This document shows positions 37,835-46,212 of a stretch of DNA of 64,000 bases, piece by piece. Source of the stretch: Rhizobium sp. N324 (GTDB lineage Bacteria > Pseudomonadota > Alphaproteobacteria > Rhizobiales > Rhizobiaceae); NCBI RefSeq assembly GCF_001664485.1, contig NZ_CP013630.1, forward strand, positions 4,197,501-4,261,500, in the 5' to 3' direction. The first letter of the stretch is position 1, and every line of letters begins with the position of its first letter. Under the pieces are notes generated by a model. It was not told the origin of the DNA, ran no database searches, and saw only the letters and a program-made list of their open reading frames with translations. The position numbers and the translations under genes are program-made.

Positions 37835-39583
37835 GTGCATCAGGAAGTAGGGCTCATCGCGACGGTTGCCGTCAGTTTCGTTTTCGCGGCGATCCTGGGT
37901 TATGGCGCCGACCGGCTGCGGCTGCCGCCGCTCGTCGGATACCTGATGGCCGGCATTCTGATGGGGCCGTTCACGCCGGGCTTCGTCGCCGATTCCGCCC
38001 TTGCCGGCCAGCTCGCCGAAATGGGCGTCATCCTTTTGATGTTCGGGGTCGGCCTGCATTTTTCCGCCTCCGATCTGCTCGCCGTGCGGGGGATCGCTGT
38101 GCCGGGCGCGATCGGGCGGATCATCCTCGCCACCCTTCTCGGCATCGGCCTTTGCAAACTCTGGGGCTGGAGCCTCGGCGCCGGCATCGTCCTCGGCCTC
38201 AGCCTGTCGGTGGCCAGCACCGTCGTTCTGCTGAAGGCGCTGGAGGAGCGCAATCTCGTCAACGCGCCGAGCGGGCGCGTCGCGGTCGGCTGGCTGATCG
38301 TCGAGGATCTGGTGATGGTGCTGGCGCTGGTGCTGCTGCCGGCGCTGGCGGAGCTTCTCGGCGGCAATGCCGCCACGACCACCAATCACGGTCTCGGCGA
38401 GCTGCCGCTGGTGCTGACGCTCGGCCTGACGCTGTTGAAGGTGGCCGGCTTCGCCGCCATGGCGATCTTCCTCGGGCCGCGCATCGTGCCCTGGCTGCTG
38501 ACGATGATCGCCCGCACCGGCTCGCGTGAACTGTTCACGCTGACGGTCTTGGCGATCGCACTCGGCATCGCCTTCGGCTCGGCGGCGATCTTCGGCGTCT
38601 CCTTTGCGCTCGGCGCCTTCTTCGCCGGCGTCGTCATGAGCGAATCCCAGCTCAGCCACAGGGCGGCAGCCGATTCGCTGCCGCTGCAGAATGCCTTCTC
38701 GGTGCTGTTCTTCGTCTCCGTCGGCATGCTCTTCGACCCTTCGATCCTGGTGCGCCAGCCGCTGGCGGTGATCGGCGCGCTGGCGCTCGTCATCCTGGGT
38801 AAGGGCATCATCACCTTTGCGATCGTCATATTGCTGCGCTATCCGATCGGCCTCGGGTTGACATTGGCCGGCGGCCTTGCCCAGATCGGCGAATTTTCCT
38901 TCATTCTCGCCGGCCTCGGCGTCACGCTCGGGCTGCTGCCGCGTGAGGGTCAGGATCTGATCCTCGCCGCCGCGATCCTGTCGATCACGCTCAACCCGAT
39001 CGTGATCCTGGCGACCGACGGGTTGAAGACATATGCCCATGCGACATGGCCCACCCTCTGGGAGAGCTACGGCAGAAAGCGGCAGAAGGTGCTGGGCAGG
39101 GAGCTGGAAAAAATCAGGGCGCTCGGCGAGGAGCGCGAACGCGAGCATCAGCTGAAAATGCAGCAGCTGATCGAGACGTTCCCGTTGTTCTCCGAGGTCG
39201 ACGAGGACGCGCAGGAGGAGCTGCTGCTGCTCTTCAAGGCGAAATCCGCGCCCCCCGGCGAACGCGTCATCCGCCGCGGCGACCGCGGCGACGGCATGTA
39301 TTTCATTTCTTCGGGCGCAGTGGAAGTCCGGCTCGCCAGCGGCGCGATCCGCCTGGAGCCCGGCGCCTTCTTCGGCGAGATGGCGCTCTTGAGCGGCGGG
39401 CGGCGCACCGCCGACGTCATCGCCGTCGACTTCTGCCAGTTCGAGGTGCTCGAACGGCGCGACTTCAACATGTTCATGTCACGTCATCCCAATCTGCGCG
39501 CCGCTGTCAGCGAAATGGCCCAGAAGCGCACCGAGATGAACGACCTGCGTCAGCAGTGGGAAAAGTCGATGGACCTCTCCTGA
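37835..39583 (+). CDS. CPA2 cation:proton antiporter with fused cyclic-nucleotide-binding domain
   Basis: 582 aa from a GTG at 37835 with an AGGAAGG ribosome site. About 12 membrane helices (1-385) form a Kef/YbaL-like cation:proton antiporter (for example PPLVGYLMAGILMGPFTPGF, VGWLIVEDLVMVLALVLL). A cytoplasmic coiled linker (about 410-450) leads to a C-terminal CNB domain, with GERVIRRGDRGDGMYFISSG and FFGEMALLSGGRRTADV as the binding cassette. K+ efflux tuned by a nucleotide is inferred. The usual KefC TrkA-N nucleotide domain is absent. Confidence 0.88.
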   Translation: MHQEVGLIATVAVSFVFAAILGYGADRLRLPPLVGYLMAGILMGPFTPGFVADSALAGQLAEMGVILLMFGVGLHFSASDLLAVRGIAVPGAIGRIILATLLGIGLCKLWGWSLGAGIVLGLSLSVASTVVLLKALEERNLVNAPSGRVAVGWLIVEDLVMVLALVLLPALAELLGGNAATTTNHGLGELPLVLTLGLTLLKVAGFAAMAIFLGPRIVPWLLTMIARTGSRELFTLTVLAIALGIAFGSAAIFGVSFALGAFFAGVVMSESQLSHRAAADSLPLQNAFSVLFFVSVGMLFDPSILVRQPLAVIGALALVILGKGIITFAIVILLRYPIGLGLTLAGGLAQIGEFSFILAGLGVTLGLLPREGQDLILAAAILSITLNPIVILATDGLKTYAHATWPTLWESYGRKRQKVLGRELEKIRALGEEREREHQLKMQQLIETFPLFSEVDEDAQEELLLLFKAKSAPPGERVIRRGDRGDGMYFISSGAVEVRLASGAIRLEPGAFFGEMALLSGGRRTADVIAVDFCQFEVLERRDFNMFMSRHPNLRAAVSEMAQKRTEMNDLRQQWEKSMDLS

Positions 39584-39628
39584 CGCAAAGGCCGATACAT
39601 GCCGCGGCATTGCGGCAGCACGATCGCC

Positions 39629-39919
39629 TCAGCCCGCCGGCCAATAGCCGTCGGCGCGGAAATCCTCCGGGATCGGATCGAGCCGGGATAAGCTCTCGGC
39701 GGCGAAATCGATCTGCAGCGACAGATATTTAAGCGAGGCCCGCATCGGCACTCCGGTCACAAATTCCCGGATGCGCGACGGATGATAGCCGCTTTCGTTC
39801 AGCCGCCGCGCCGCCTCCCGGCGTACATCGTCCCGGCTCGGCCTGCCGCCCTCTTCGGGCCGCTCAACCATCTGCGCGGCCAGCCCGCGGCCGCCTTCGA
39901 TCACTTTGAACATTCCCAT
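39629..39919 (-). CDS. Hypothetical protein
   Basis: 96 aa, ATG at 39919 (AGGGTGG just upstream); ATG at 39913 also possible. Sequence MGMFKVIEGGRGLAAQMVER, then EEGGRPSRDDVRREAARRLN and a helical remainder ending in DGYWPAG. It has no signal or membrane segment and no family I know. Followed upstream by a palindromic repeat in the gap to the YqaA-like gene. Confidence 0.7.
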   Translation of the reverse strand: MGMFKVIEGGRGLAAQMVERPEEGGRPSRDDVRREAARRLNESGYHPSRIREFVTGVPMRASLKYLSLQIDFAAESLSRLDPIPEDFRADGYWPAG

Positions 39920-39949
39920 GCCACCCTGCACGTCGCCTCACATCAGCTC

Positions 39950-39990
39950 GAGCATGATGTCGTCCGCCCACATTTTCGGCATCATGCTCT
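39950..39990. repeat. Dispersed palindromic repeat, family 1, short copy
   Basis: GAGCATGATG...CATCATGCTCT arms as in the element at 18014-18067, but with a shortened centre (GTCCGCCCACATTTTCGG). A 14-base piece of the 21743 element (TTACAGCGCCGCGC) lies at about 40105-40118 in the same gap. Confidence 0.6.
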
Positions 39991-40165
39991 GAGACAGCTT
40001 GCGGCAGAATGGCCGATTCGCCATCCCGTGAAATCTTGGGAGAGGCGGCAGGAGCCCGCATCACGAAATTTTTAGGCGGCGGGTGGCACGAAGGACACGG
40101 GCGAGCATTTACAGCGCCGCGCATGGCCCCTAAAGCTTTTTGCACCGCAACAGGAAGGGAATGGA

Positions 40166-40756
40166 ATGCTTCGCAGACTTTACGACTGGACCATGTCTCT
40201 GGCCGCGCGCAAATCGGCCGAAGTCTGGCTCGCCGTCATCGCCTTCGTCGAAAGCTCCGTCTTTCTCGTCCCCGCCGATGTGCTGTTCCTGCCGATGGCG
40301 CTTGCCAAGCCGGAACGCTCCTATCGCTACGCCGTGATTGCCACAGTCGCTTCCGTGCTCGGCGGCATAGCCGGCTGGGCGCTCGGCTTTTACGCCTTTG
40401 AGACGGTGGCGCGGCCGGTTCTCGAATTCTACGGCAAGCTCGACGCCTTCGAGCAGATGAAGGCCTATGTCACCTACGAGTGGATCCTGCTGCTGCTTGT
40501 CACATCAGGTCTTGCGCATCTGCCGCCGATCAAGATCGTCACGATCCTCTCCGGCGTCATTCACGTCAATCTGGGCCTTTTCATTGTTTCGGCGATTATT
40601 GCCCGCGGCGCGCGTTTCCTCTTCCTCGCCTGGCTGCTGCGCCGCTACGGCGAACCGATCCGTGACTTCATCGAGAAGCGCCTCGGCCAGATCGTCGGCA
40701 TCGGCGCCACGGCGGTGATCGTGCTGTATGTCGGCTACCGCTCTTTCGCCCACTAA
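40166..40756 (+). CDS. YqaA family membrane protein (VTT/DedA-like fold)
   Basis: 196 aa with four to five membrane helices. WLAVIAFVESSVFLVPADVLFLP is the VTT/DedA/SNARE-associated hallmark (a Pro-rich turn in a membrane hairpin), and the YqaA branch is short like this one. Function uncertain; DedA relatives are lipid scramblases or transporters. It precedes dsbB on the same strand, separated by a palindrome. Confidence 0.85.
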   Translation: MLRRLYDWTMSLAARKSAEVWLAVIAFVESSVFLVPADVLFLPMALAKPERSYRYAVIATVASVLGGIAGWALGFYAFETVARPVLEFYGKLDAFEQMKAYVTYEWILLLLVTSGLAHLPPIKIVTILSGVIHVNLGLFIVSAIIARGARFLFLAWLLRRYGEPIRDFIEKRLGQIVGIGATAVIVLYVGYRSFAH

Positions 40757-40773
40757 AGCATCTTTACTGTTCC

Positions 40774-40817
40774 GCAATTCCAGACGCAAAACCGCTTCAC
40801 ATTTTTGCTGGAATTGC
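40774..40817. repeat. Palindromic repeat, related to family 1
   Basis: Perfect 10-bp arms GCAATTCCAG (40774-40783) and CTGGAATTGC (40808-40817). The centre ACGCAAAACCGCTTCACATT shares the AAAACCGCTT core of the family at 18014-18067. It lies between the YqaA-like and DsbB-like genes. Confidence 0.55.
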
Positions 40818-40846
40818 ACCAATCCAAACTCTCGCGGAGCTCCGCC

Positions 40847-41362
40847 ATGACTGCCAACGCCTCGCCGCTCGCCCGCCCCGGCCTCGTCTATTCCATATTG
40901 CTCGCCATCGGCATGGCGGCGGCGGTCGGCACGGCGCTTGGTTTCCAATATATCGGCGGCTATATTCCCTGTGCGCTCTGCCTGCTGCAGCGCCAGCCCT
41001 ATTACTACGCCATCCCGATCGCCATCCTCGCGGCAATTTCGGAACTTGTCGGCCTGCCGAACTGGATCACCCGCGCGCTCATTCTCGCCGCCGGCATGCT
41101 GATGCTGGTGACGGCCGGCATGGGCGTCTATCACGCCGGCGTCGAATGGCATTTCTGGGCCGGCCCGGCGACCTGCTCGACGACGGCAAGCAGCATGACG
41201 ACCAATGCCGGCGATCTGCTCGGCGAACTCAACACGATCAAGGGCCCGTCCTGCACCGATGCGGCGCTCCGGGTGCTCGGCCTGTCCTTTGCCGGCTGGA
41301 ACGTGATTGCCGGAATTCTGCTCGCAGCCTTCGCTTTCGTCGGCGTTCGCAAGGCGGCCTGA
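40847..41362 (+). CDS. Disulfide bond formation protein DsbB family
   Basis: 171 aa from the ATG at 40847. Four membrane helices and two periplasmic Cys pairs: C42 and C45 in IPCALCLLQRQPYYYAI, and C110 and C136 in the second loop. DsbB re-oxidises DsbA and passes electrons to ubiquinone. Ubiquinone synthesis (ubiG) and a DsbA-family gene occur elsewhere in the window but are not adjacent. It ends against the HNH gene. Confidence 0.92.
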   Translation: MTANASPLARPGLVYSILLAIGMAAAVGTALGFQYIGGYIPCALCLLQRQPYYYAIPIAILAAISELVGLPNWITRALILAAGMLMLVTAGMGVYHAGVEWHFWAGPATCSTTASSMTTNAGDLLGELNTIKGPSCTDAALRVLGLSFAGWNVIAGILLAAFAFVGVRKAA

Positions 41363-41920
41363 TCAGGGCTGCAGTTCGGTATCCCAGTAGAGATAGTCGA
41401 GCCAGCTGTCGTGCAGATAGTTCGGCGGAAACAGCCGGCCGTTATTGTGTAGATCCTGCACCGTCGGCTGATAGGGCTTCTGCGCCGGGAACATGCTCGC
41501 CTGCTTGGGAAGCTTGCTGCCCTTGCGCAGATTGCAGGGCGAACAGGCGGCCACGACATTCTCCCAGGTGGTTTCGCCGCCATGGGCGCGCGGGATGACG
41601 TGATCGAAGGTCAGATCGTCATGGGCGCCGCAATACTGGCACTCGAACCGGTCGCGCAGGAAGACGTTGAACCGGGTGAAGGCCGGATTGCGGGACGGCT
41701 GAACGTAAGTCTTGAGGCACACGACGCTCGGAAGCCGCATCGAAAAACTCGGCGAGGAAACCGAATGTTCATACTCGGCGATGATGTTCACACGGTCGAG
41801 AAATACCGCCTTGATCGCGTCCTGCCAGGACCACAGCGACAAGGGGTAATAACTCAGCGGCCGGTAGTCAGCGTTCAGAACGAGCGCTGGCAGGGCCTGG
41901 GGGGAGACTGCAATCGTCAA
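41363..41920 (-). CDS. HNH endonuclease family protein
   Basis: 185 aa from a TTG at 41920, preceded by a strong CAGGAGAG site; the longer upstream frame has none. The HNH core is intact: a first Zn pair CQYC, then LTFDHVIPRAHGGETTWENV and CSPCNLRKGSK, with the DH residues and the second Cys pair in place. The family is a single-domain bacterial HNH of unknown target, conserved and chromosomal in rhizobia. Terminates next to dsbB (convergent). Confidence 0.88.
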   Translation of the reverse strand: MTIAVSPQALPALVLNADYRPLSYYPLSLWSWQDAIKAVFLDRVNIIAEYEHSVSSPSFSMRLPSVVCLKTYVQPSRNPAFTRFNVFLRDRFECQYCGAHDDLTFDHVIPRAHGGETTWENVVAACSPCNLRKGSKLPKQASMFPAQKPYQPTVQDLHNNGRLFPPNYLHDSWLDYLYWDTELQP

Positions 41921-42031
41921 GGGACTCTCCTGATCGATTCGGCATCTGCACCTGTATATTAGGCCGGTTGTTACAGGATTGTGAAGTCCAATAAATTCAG
42001 AGGATAAAGGCAATTTGAAGAGTATTGCCGA

Positions 42032-42724
42032 TCAGCCGGTCGGCACCATGTCGCGGCGCGTTTTCGTGGCGTAATAGGCCCAGAAAAGCCGGGCCGCCAC
42101 CGAGCGCCATGGCGACCAGGTTTGCGCCAGGGCAGTCAGCGCCTTTATCTGCGGCCGGGCCGCGAGACCGAATGCCGCACCGACGGCACTCTGCAGCGCG
42201 ACGTCGCCGGCCGGGAAGACATCGGCATGGCCGCCGCAGAACATCAGATAGACCTCTGCCGTCCACGGACCGACGCCCTTCAGCGCGATGAGTTCGCCAA
42301 GCGCTTCTTCAGGCGGCTTCAGGCAGAGCCCGGCAAGATCGAGTTGGCCGGAGGCAACGGTTTCGGCGATCCGCGACAGCGTCTCGGCCTTGGCGCGCGA
42401 CAGGCCGAAGTCGCGCCAGGCTTCGGCGTGAAGCAGCACGTAGCCTTCGGCGGTCAGGAGGCCGTCGGCCGGCAGCATGCGCCGCCAGATCGCCTCGGCA
42501 CTGGCGCGCGACACCATCTGCGAGACGATGATATGGGCAAGGCCGGCAAAACCCGGTTCGCGCAGCCGCAGCGGGAGAGGGCCGGCCTGCGCCGCGATCG
42601 GCACAAGGCGCGGATCGAGACGGAGCAGCGCTTCGAGCCCCAACCTGACGTCGTCTTCGTTGCGGATGATCTGCACATCGCCTCGCAGTGGTTCGAAACC
42701 CAAATCCATGGCAGAAGAAAGCAT
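42032..42724 (-). CDS. DNA-3-methyladenine glycosylase II (AlkA-like)
   Basis: 230 aa, ATG at 42724 (a GTG at 42730 and an ATG at 42709 are alternatives). Helix-hairpin-helix glycosylase with LIALKGVGPWTAEVYLMF and the catalytic Asp in ADVFPAGDVALQ. It removes alkylated purines in base-excision repair. Shorter than E. coli AlkA (282) because the N-terminal domain is lacking. Its start codon overlaps the gluQRS start on the other strand. Confidence 0.9.
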   Translation of the reverse strand: MLSSAMDLGFEPLRGDVQIIRNEDDVRLGLEALLRLDPRLVPIAAQAGPLPLRLREPGFAGLAHIIVSQMVSRASAEAIWRRMLPADGLLTAEGYVLLHAEAWRDFGLSRAKAETLSRIAETVASGQLDLAGLCLKPPEEALGELIALKGVGPWTAEVYLMFCGGHADVFPAGDVALQSAVGAAFGLAARPQIKALTALAQTWSPWRSVAARLFWAYYATKTRRDMVPTG

Positions 42725-43604
42725 GACCACGAGCGAGCGTCAAAAACCTGTCTTTCGTTTTGCGCCGAGCCCCAACGGTGAGCTGCATCTCGGCCATGCG
42801 CTCTCGGCCTTCTTGAACCGCGACATGGCGGAGGCCGAGCAGGGCCGCCTGCTGCTGCGCATCGAGGATATCGACCAGACCCGCTGCACGCCGGAATTCG
42901 AGGCCGGCATCCTCAGCGATCTCGACTGGCTGGGGATTGGCTGGGAAAGCCCGGTGCGGCGCCAGTCGGAACATTTTCCCGAATATCAGGCGGCACTTCA
43001 CGCGCTGATCGAGCGTGGGGTGGTCTATCCGGCCTTCCTGACGCGCGGCGAGGTGAAGACGCGCGTCACGGCCTATGAGGCGGCGGGTAAAACCTGGCCG
43101 CGCGATCCCGACGGCACCCCGCATTATCCCGCAATCGATCGCGAACGCCCGGAAGACGAATGGCGGGAGATGCTGACCTCGGGAAAAAAACACGCCTGGC
43201 GGCTCGATATGCGCAAGGCGCTCGACCTGATCGGCGAGCTGCTGTTCTGGACGGAAACCGGCGACGGCAGATCGGGCGAGATCGCCGCCGAGCCGGACGT
43301 CTGGGGCGACGTCATCCTGTCGCGCTCCGACGCCCCGTCGAGCTATCATCTTTCGGTGGTGGTCGACGACGCGATCCAGGGCATCACCCATGTGGTGCGC
43401 GGGCTCGATCTGTTCCACGCGACATCGGTGCACCGGCTGCTGCAGGTGCTGCTCGGCCTGCCGCAGCCGGTCTATCATCATCATCGCCTTGTTCTCGACG
43501 CTGCCGGCCGCAAGCTTTCGAAAAGCCAGGGCGACAGCGGCATCGGCGAATTGCGCGCCCGCGGCCTGTCAGGGGCCGATATTCGCCGCCTTGTCGGGCT
43601 CTGA
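42723..43604 (+). CDS. gluQRS: Glutamyl-queuosine tRNA(Asp) synthetase
   Basis: 293 aa from the ATG at 42723. Class I aminoacyl-tRNA synthetase catalytic domain with the HIGH region FAPSPNGELHLGHALSAF and the KMSKS-like loop RKLSKSQGDSG; no anticodon-binding domain, as in GluQRS, which attaches glutamate to queuosine in tRNA-Asp. The Zn-binding cysteines of E. coli YadB are not seen. The 3' end overlaps the convergent YihY gene by 36 bases. Confidence 0.95.
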   Translation: MTTSERQKPVFRFAPSPNGELHLGHALSAFLNRDMAEAEQGRLLLRIEDIDQTRCTPEFEAGILSDLDWLGIGWESPVRRQSEHFPEYQAALHALIERGVVYPAFLTRGEVKTRVTAYEAAGKTWPRDPDGTPHYPAIDRERPEDEWREMLTSGKKHAWRLDMRKALDLIGELLFWTETGDGRSGEIAAEPDVWGDVILSRSDAPSSYHLSVVVDDAIQGITHVVRGLDLFHATSVHRLLQVLLGLPQPVYHHHRLVLDAAGRKLSKSQGDSGIGELRARGLSGADIRRLVGL

Positions 43605-44549
43605 TGGCCTTTCGACCCGCTGCCTGCCGACAATCGAAAGCGTGTGGGAAAACATCCGGAAGACCCGGAATTTGATCAGCGCCGCGTTGATCTCGGCGCC
43701 GATGATGAAGATGACGCCGACCATGTAGAGGAAGATCAGCACGATCATGACGGAGGCGAGACCGGCATAGGTTGCGGTATAATTGGCGAAGGTCGCGAGA
43801 TAATAGGCAAAGATCAGCGCCCCGGCGAGCCAGAGCAGCAGGGTGAGCAGCACGCCCGGAATGACGTCGAAGACCCGCCGTTTGCCGGCCGGCAGCCAGA
43901 GATGCATGACCAGCAGCCCGACGGTCAGCACCACAAGCGTGCCATAGATACGCCAGCTGAAGACGATCTCGAGCGTATCGGCAAACAGCGGAAACCAGTT
44001 CCTGGCATAGTCGAGCGCCAGCGGCACGGCGACCAGCAGGATGCTGATCGCCGCAAAGATGATCACTGCGATCAGCACATAGCCGAGGCTGGCGAGGCGG
44101 GTGAAATACCACGGCCGCGTTTCCTGCACCCGGTAGGCGCGGTTGAGCGAAATGCGCAGCGCCTCGACGCCGTTCGAAGCGAAATAGGCGGCCGCCAGCA
44201 CCGAGATCGTCAGCAGCCCGCCGCGCGGAATGGTCAGCACCTGCAGCACCTGGTCGGCGAGCGGCTTGGCGATCGCCTCGGGCCAGGTGTCGAAGATCAG
44301 ATGAATGGCGGTCGAGGAAAACTGATCGGCGCCGAGGAAGCTTGCCAGCGCCGTGCCGAAGATCAGGAAGGGGAAAACCGCAAGCAGGCTCGACAGCGCC
44401 ACATGGCTCGCCATGGCGAAGCCGTCATCCTCGACCATGTGACAGATCGCGTCATAGACCACGTCGTATATCGTGCGCAGTGGCTTCGGCATTCCGTCTC
44501 CGGCTTTCCAGATTGTATCCTCTGGCCGAATATGGGAAACGAGTCCCAT
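43569..44549 (-). CDS. YihY/virulence factor BrkB family membrane protein
   Basis: 326 aa with six predicted membrane helices. GFAMASHVALSSLLAVFPFLIFG is the family opening, and FANYTATYAGLASVMIVLIFLY, with the conserved N/Y pattern, comes near the end. Once annotated as RNase BN, the family is now of unknown function. The start could be MPKPLRTIYD at 44492, since the upstream 19 codons are not conserved in feel. Confidence 0.85.
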   Translation of the reverse strand: MGLVSHIRPEDTIWKAGDGMPKPLRTIYDVVYDAICHMVEDDGFAMASHVALSSLLAVFPFLIFGTALASFLGADQFSSTAIHLIFDTWPEAIAKPLADQVLQVLTIPRGGLLTISVLAAAYFASNGVEALRISLNRAYRVQETRPWYFTRLASLGYVLIAVIIFAAISILLVAVPLALDYARNWFPLFADTLEIVFSWRIYGTLVVLTVGLLVMHLWLPAGKRRVFDVIPGVLLTLLLWLAGALIFAYYLATFANYTATYAGLASVMIVLIFLYMVGVIFIIGAEINAALIKFRVFRMFSHTLSIVGRQRVERPSEPDKAANIGP

Positions 44550-44568
44550 TTTGTACAGGAATCATTCC

Positions 44569-45402
44569 ATGGCGGGAGAGCGCAGCATCGTCGTGACTGG
44601 ATGCTCGTCCGGTATCGGCGCTCATTGCGCCCGGGCGCTGAAAGCCGATGGCTGGCGCGTCTTCGCGACGGTGCGCAAACCGGAAGACCTGCCGGGCCTG
44701 GAGGCCGATGGCATCGAAGCCTTCCTGATGGACTATGCCAGGAGCGAAACGATCTCGGATCTGGTCGGCGCGGTTCTGGAACGCAGCGGCGGCCGCATCG
44801 ATGCGCTCTTCAACAATGGCGCCTACGGCCAGCCGGGCGCCGTCGAGGATCTTTCGACGGCAGCGCTGCGCGCCCAGTTCGAGGCGAATTTCTTCGGCTG
44901 GCATGAATTGACGCGGCAGGTGATCCCGGCGATGCGCAAACGCAAGGAGGGCCGGATCGTGCAGTGCTCGTCGATTCTCGGCGTCGTGCCCTATCGCTAT
45001 CGCGGCGCCTACACCGCTTCCAAATTCGCGCTCGAAGGCCTCAGCATCACGCTGCGCATGGAGCTGCAGGGCAGCGGCATCCATGTGAGCCTGATCGAGC
45101 CGGGACCGATCGCCACACGTTTCACCGCCAACGCGCTCGCAAAGATCAAGGAGCATATCGACCTTGAGAATTCGCCGCACGCGGCCGACTATGTCAGGCA
45201 ACTGGCGAGACTCGATGGATCCGGCCCGGTCAGCCGCCATAAGCTCGGCCCGGAAGCGGTCTATTCCGTATTGAAACACGCATTGAACTCGAAAAACCCA
45301 AGGCCACATTATCCTGTAACGACACCGGCTAAACAGGGCATGTTCCTGAAGCGGCTGCTTCCGGCAGACCTCTTCTACCGCCTGATGCGCTGGACGGACT
45401 GA
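44569..45402 (+). CDS. Short-chain dehydrogenase/reductase
   Basis: 277 aa from the ATG at 44569 (AGGA upstream). TGCSSGIG (about 10-17) binds the cofactor; FNNGAYGQPG corresponds to NNAG; Ser in CSSILG and YRGAYTASKFALEG give the catalytic Ser-Tyr-Lys. It resembles the classical retinol-dehydrogenase-like subgroup. Followed after 14 bases by the HIG1-like gene. Confidence 0.92.
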   Translation: MAGERSIVVTGCSSGIGAHCARALKADGWRVFATVRKPEDLPGLEADGIEAFLMDYARSETISDLVGAVLERSGGRIDALFNNGAYGQPGAVEDLSTAALRAQFEANFFGWHELTRQVIPAMRKRKEGRIVQCSSILGVVPYRYRGAYTASKFALEGLSITLRMELQGSGIHVSLIEPGPIATRFTANALAKIKEHIDLENSPHAADYVRQLARLDGSGPVSRHKLGPEAVYSVLKHALNSKNPRPHYPVTTPAKQGMFLKRLLPADLFYRLMRWTD

Positions 45403-45416
45403 GAAAGCTGAATGCC

Positions 45417-45620
45417 ATGTCCACCGTCACCTATATCCTTGCGATCATCGTCATGGGCCTCGTCGCCCTCGTCCTGATCCGCGGCCTCTTCAACATGATG
45501 AAAGGCGGCGACGCCAACCGTTCCAACAAGCTGATGCAGCTTCGCGTGCTGTTACAGGCAATCGCCGTCATCCTGATCATGCTGACACTCTGGATCACCG
45601 GCGGCGGCCGGCCGACGTGA
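45417..45620 (+). CDS. HIG1 domain-like twin-transmembrane protein
   Basis: 67 aa with two membrane helices (ILAIIVMGLVALVLIRGLF and VLLQAIAVILIMLTLWI) joined by a KGGDANRSNKLMQLRV loop, which matches the HIG1 (hypoxia-induced gene) signature NKLMRxRV. In mitochondria such proteins help assemble respiratory supercomplexes; bacterial counterparts are common in Alphaproteobacteria and have a comparable suspected role. Downstream of the SDR gene. Confidence 0.85.
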   Translation: MSTVTYILAIIVMGLVALVLIRGLFNMMKGGDANRSNKLMQLRVLLQAIAVILIMLTLWITGGGRPT

Positions 45621-45750
45621 GAAGACCGTGGGAGGGGTATTTTTAAATGACGGACACGGACAGAAATAACGGAGGAGAGGCGAGCGCCGGTTTGAGGAAG
45701 CACCTCGAAACGGTGTGCATCAGTATGCCGGGGCGAGTTTGGCGAAAGGG

Positions 45751-45840
45751 CCAACCCCAACCTCCGTCATCCTCGGGCTTGACCCGAGGATCCATCCCCG
45801 TAGCCGCTGGTGAATGCGGTGTGGATGCTCGGGTCAGGCC
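45751..45840. repeat. Intergenic repeat, copy A (truncated)
   Basis: CCAACCCCAACCTCCGTCAT, then CCTCGGGCTTGACCCGAGGA (hairpin) and GCTGGTGAATGCGGTGTGGA. About 90% alike to 46074-46180 over its left two thirds but its right arm is missing. Confidence 0.65.
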
Positions 45841-45871
45841 CACGGCTGTCCGGTTCGTACCAATGGCTGCC

Positions 45872-45985
45872 CCTCACCCTAACCCTCTCCCCGTTCTGAC
45901 GGGGAGAGGGGACGTGCCCTGCGAGACGTGGGTGAGGAGCGGAGAGGGTGCGGCATATTCCCTTCTCCCCGTCAAAACGGGGAGA
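45872..45985. repeat. Second intergenic repeat block with GC-rich hairpins
   Basis: Hairpin CCCTCTCCCCG (45883-45893) with CGGGGAGAGGG (45900-45910), then a related CTTCTCCCCG-TCAAAA-CGGGGAGAAG hairpin around 45962-45986. The two share the TCTCCCCG core. Such CT-rich palindromes are frequent between rhizobial genes. Inserted between copies A and B of the neighbouring repeat. Confidence 0.6.
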
Positions 45986-46073
45986 AGGTGGCGGCAGCCG
46001 GATGAGGGGCGTGGTGAGACGCCGCCCGACGCGGTTGCTCCCTACGCACGGGCAAATTTGGCGACAATGCCAA

Positions 46074-46180
46074 CCCCACCCTCCGTCATCCTCGGCCTTG
46101 AGCCGAGGATCCATGCCACGACCGCTGGTGAATGCGGTGTCGATGTTCGGGTCAAGCCCGAGCATGACGGAGGATGGGGT
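46074..46180. repeat. Intergenic repeat, copy B (complete palindromic element)
   Basis: Imperfect terminal arms: left CCTCCGTCAT (46081-46090), right ATGACGGAGG (46164-46173), with ACCCCAC and ATGGGGT just outside. An internal hairpin CCTCGGCCTTGAGCCGAGG follows the left arm, and GTTCGGGTCAAGCCCGAGCA precedes the right. It sits immediately upstream of the adenosyltransferase gene. Confidence 0.65.
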
Positions 46181-46212
46181 GGTTCAACCCTCCCCCCGTC
46201 AGGCGGTGCAGC

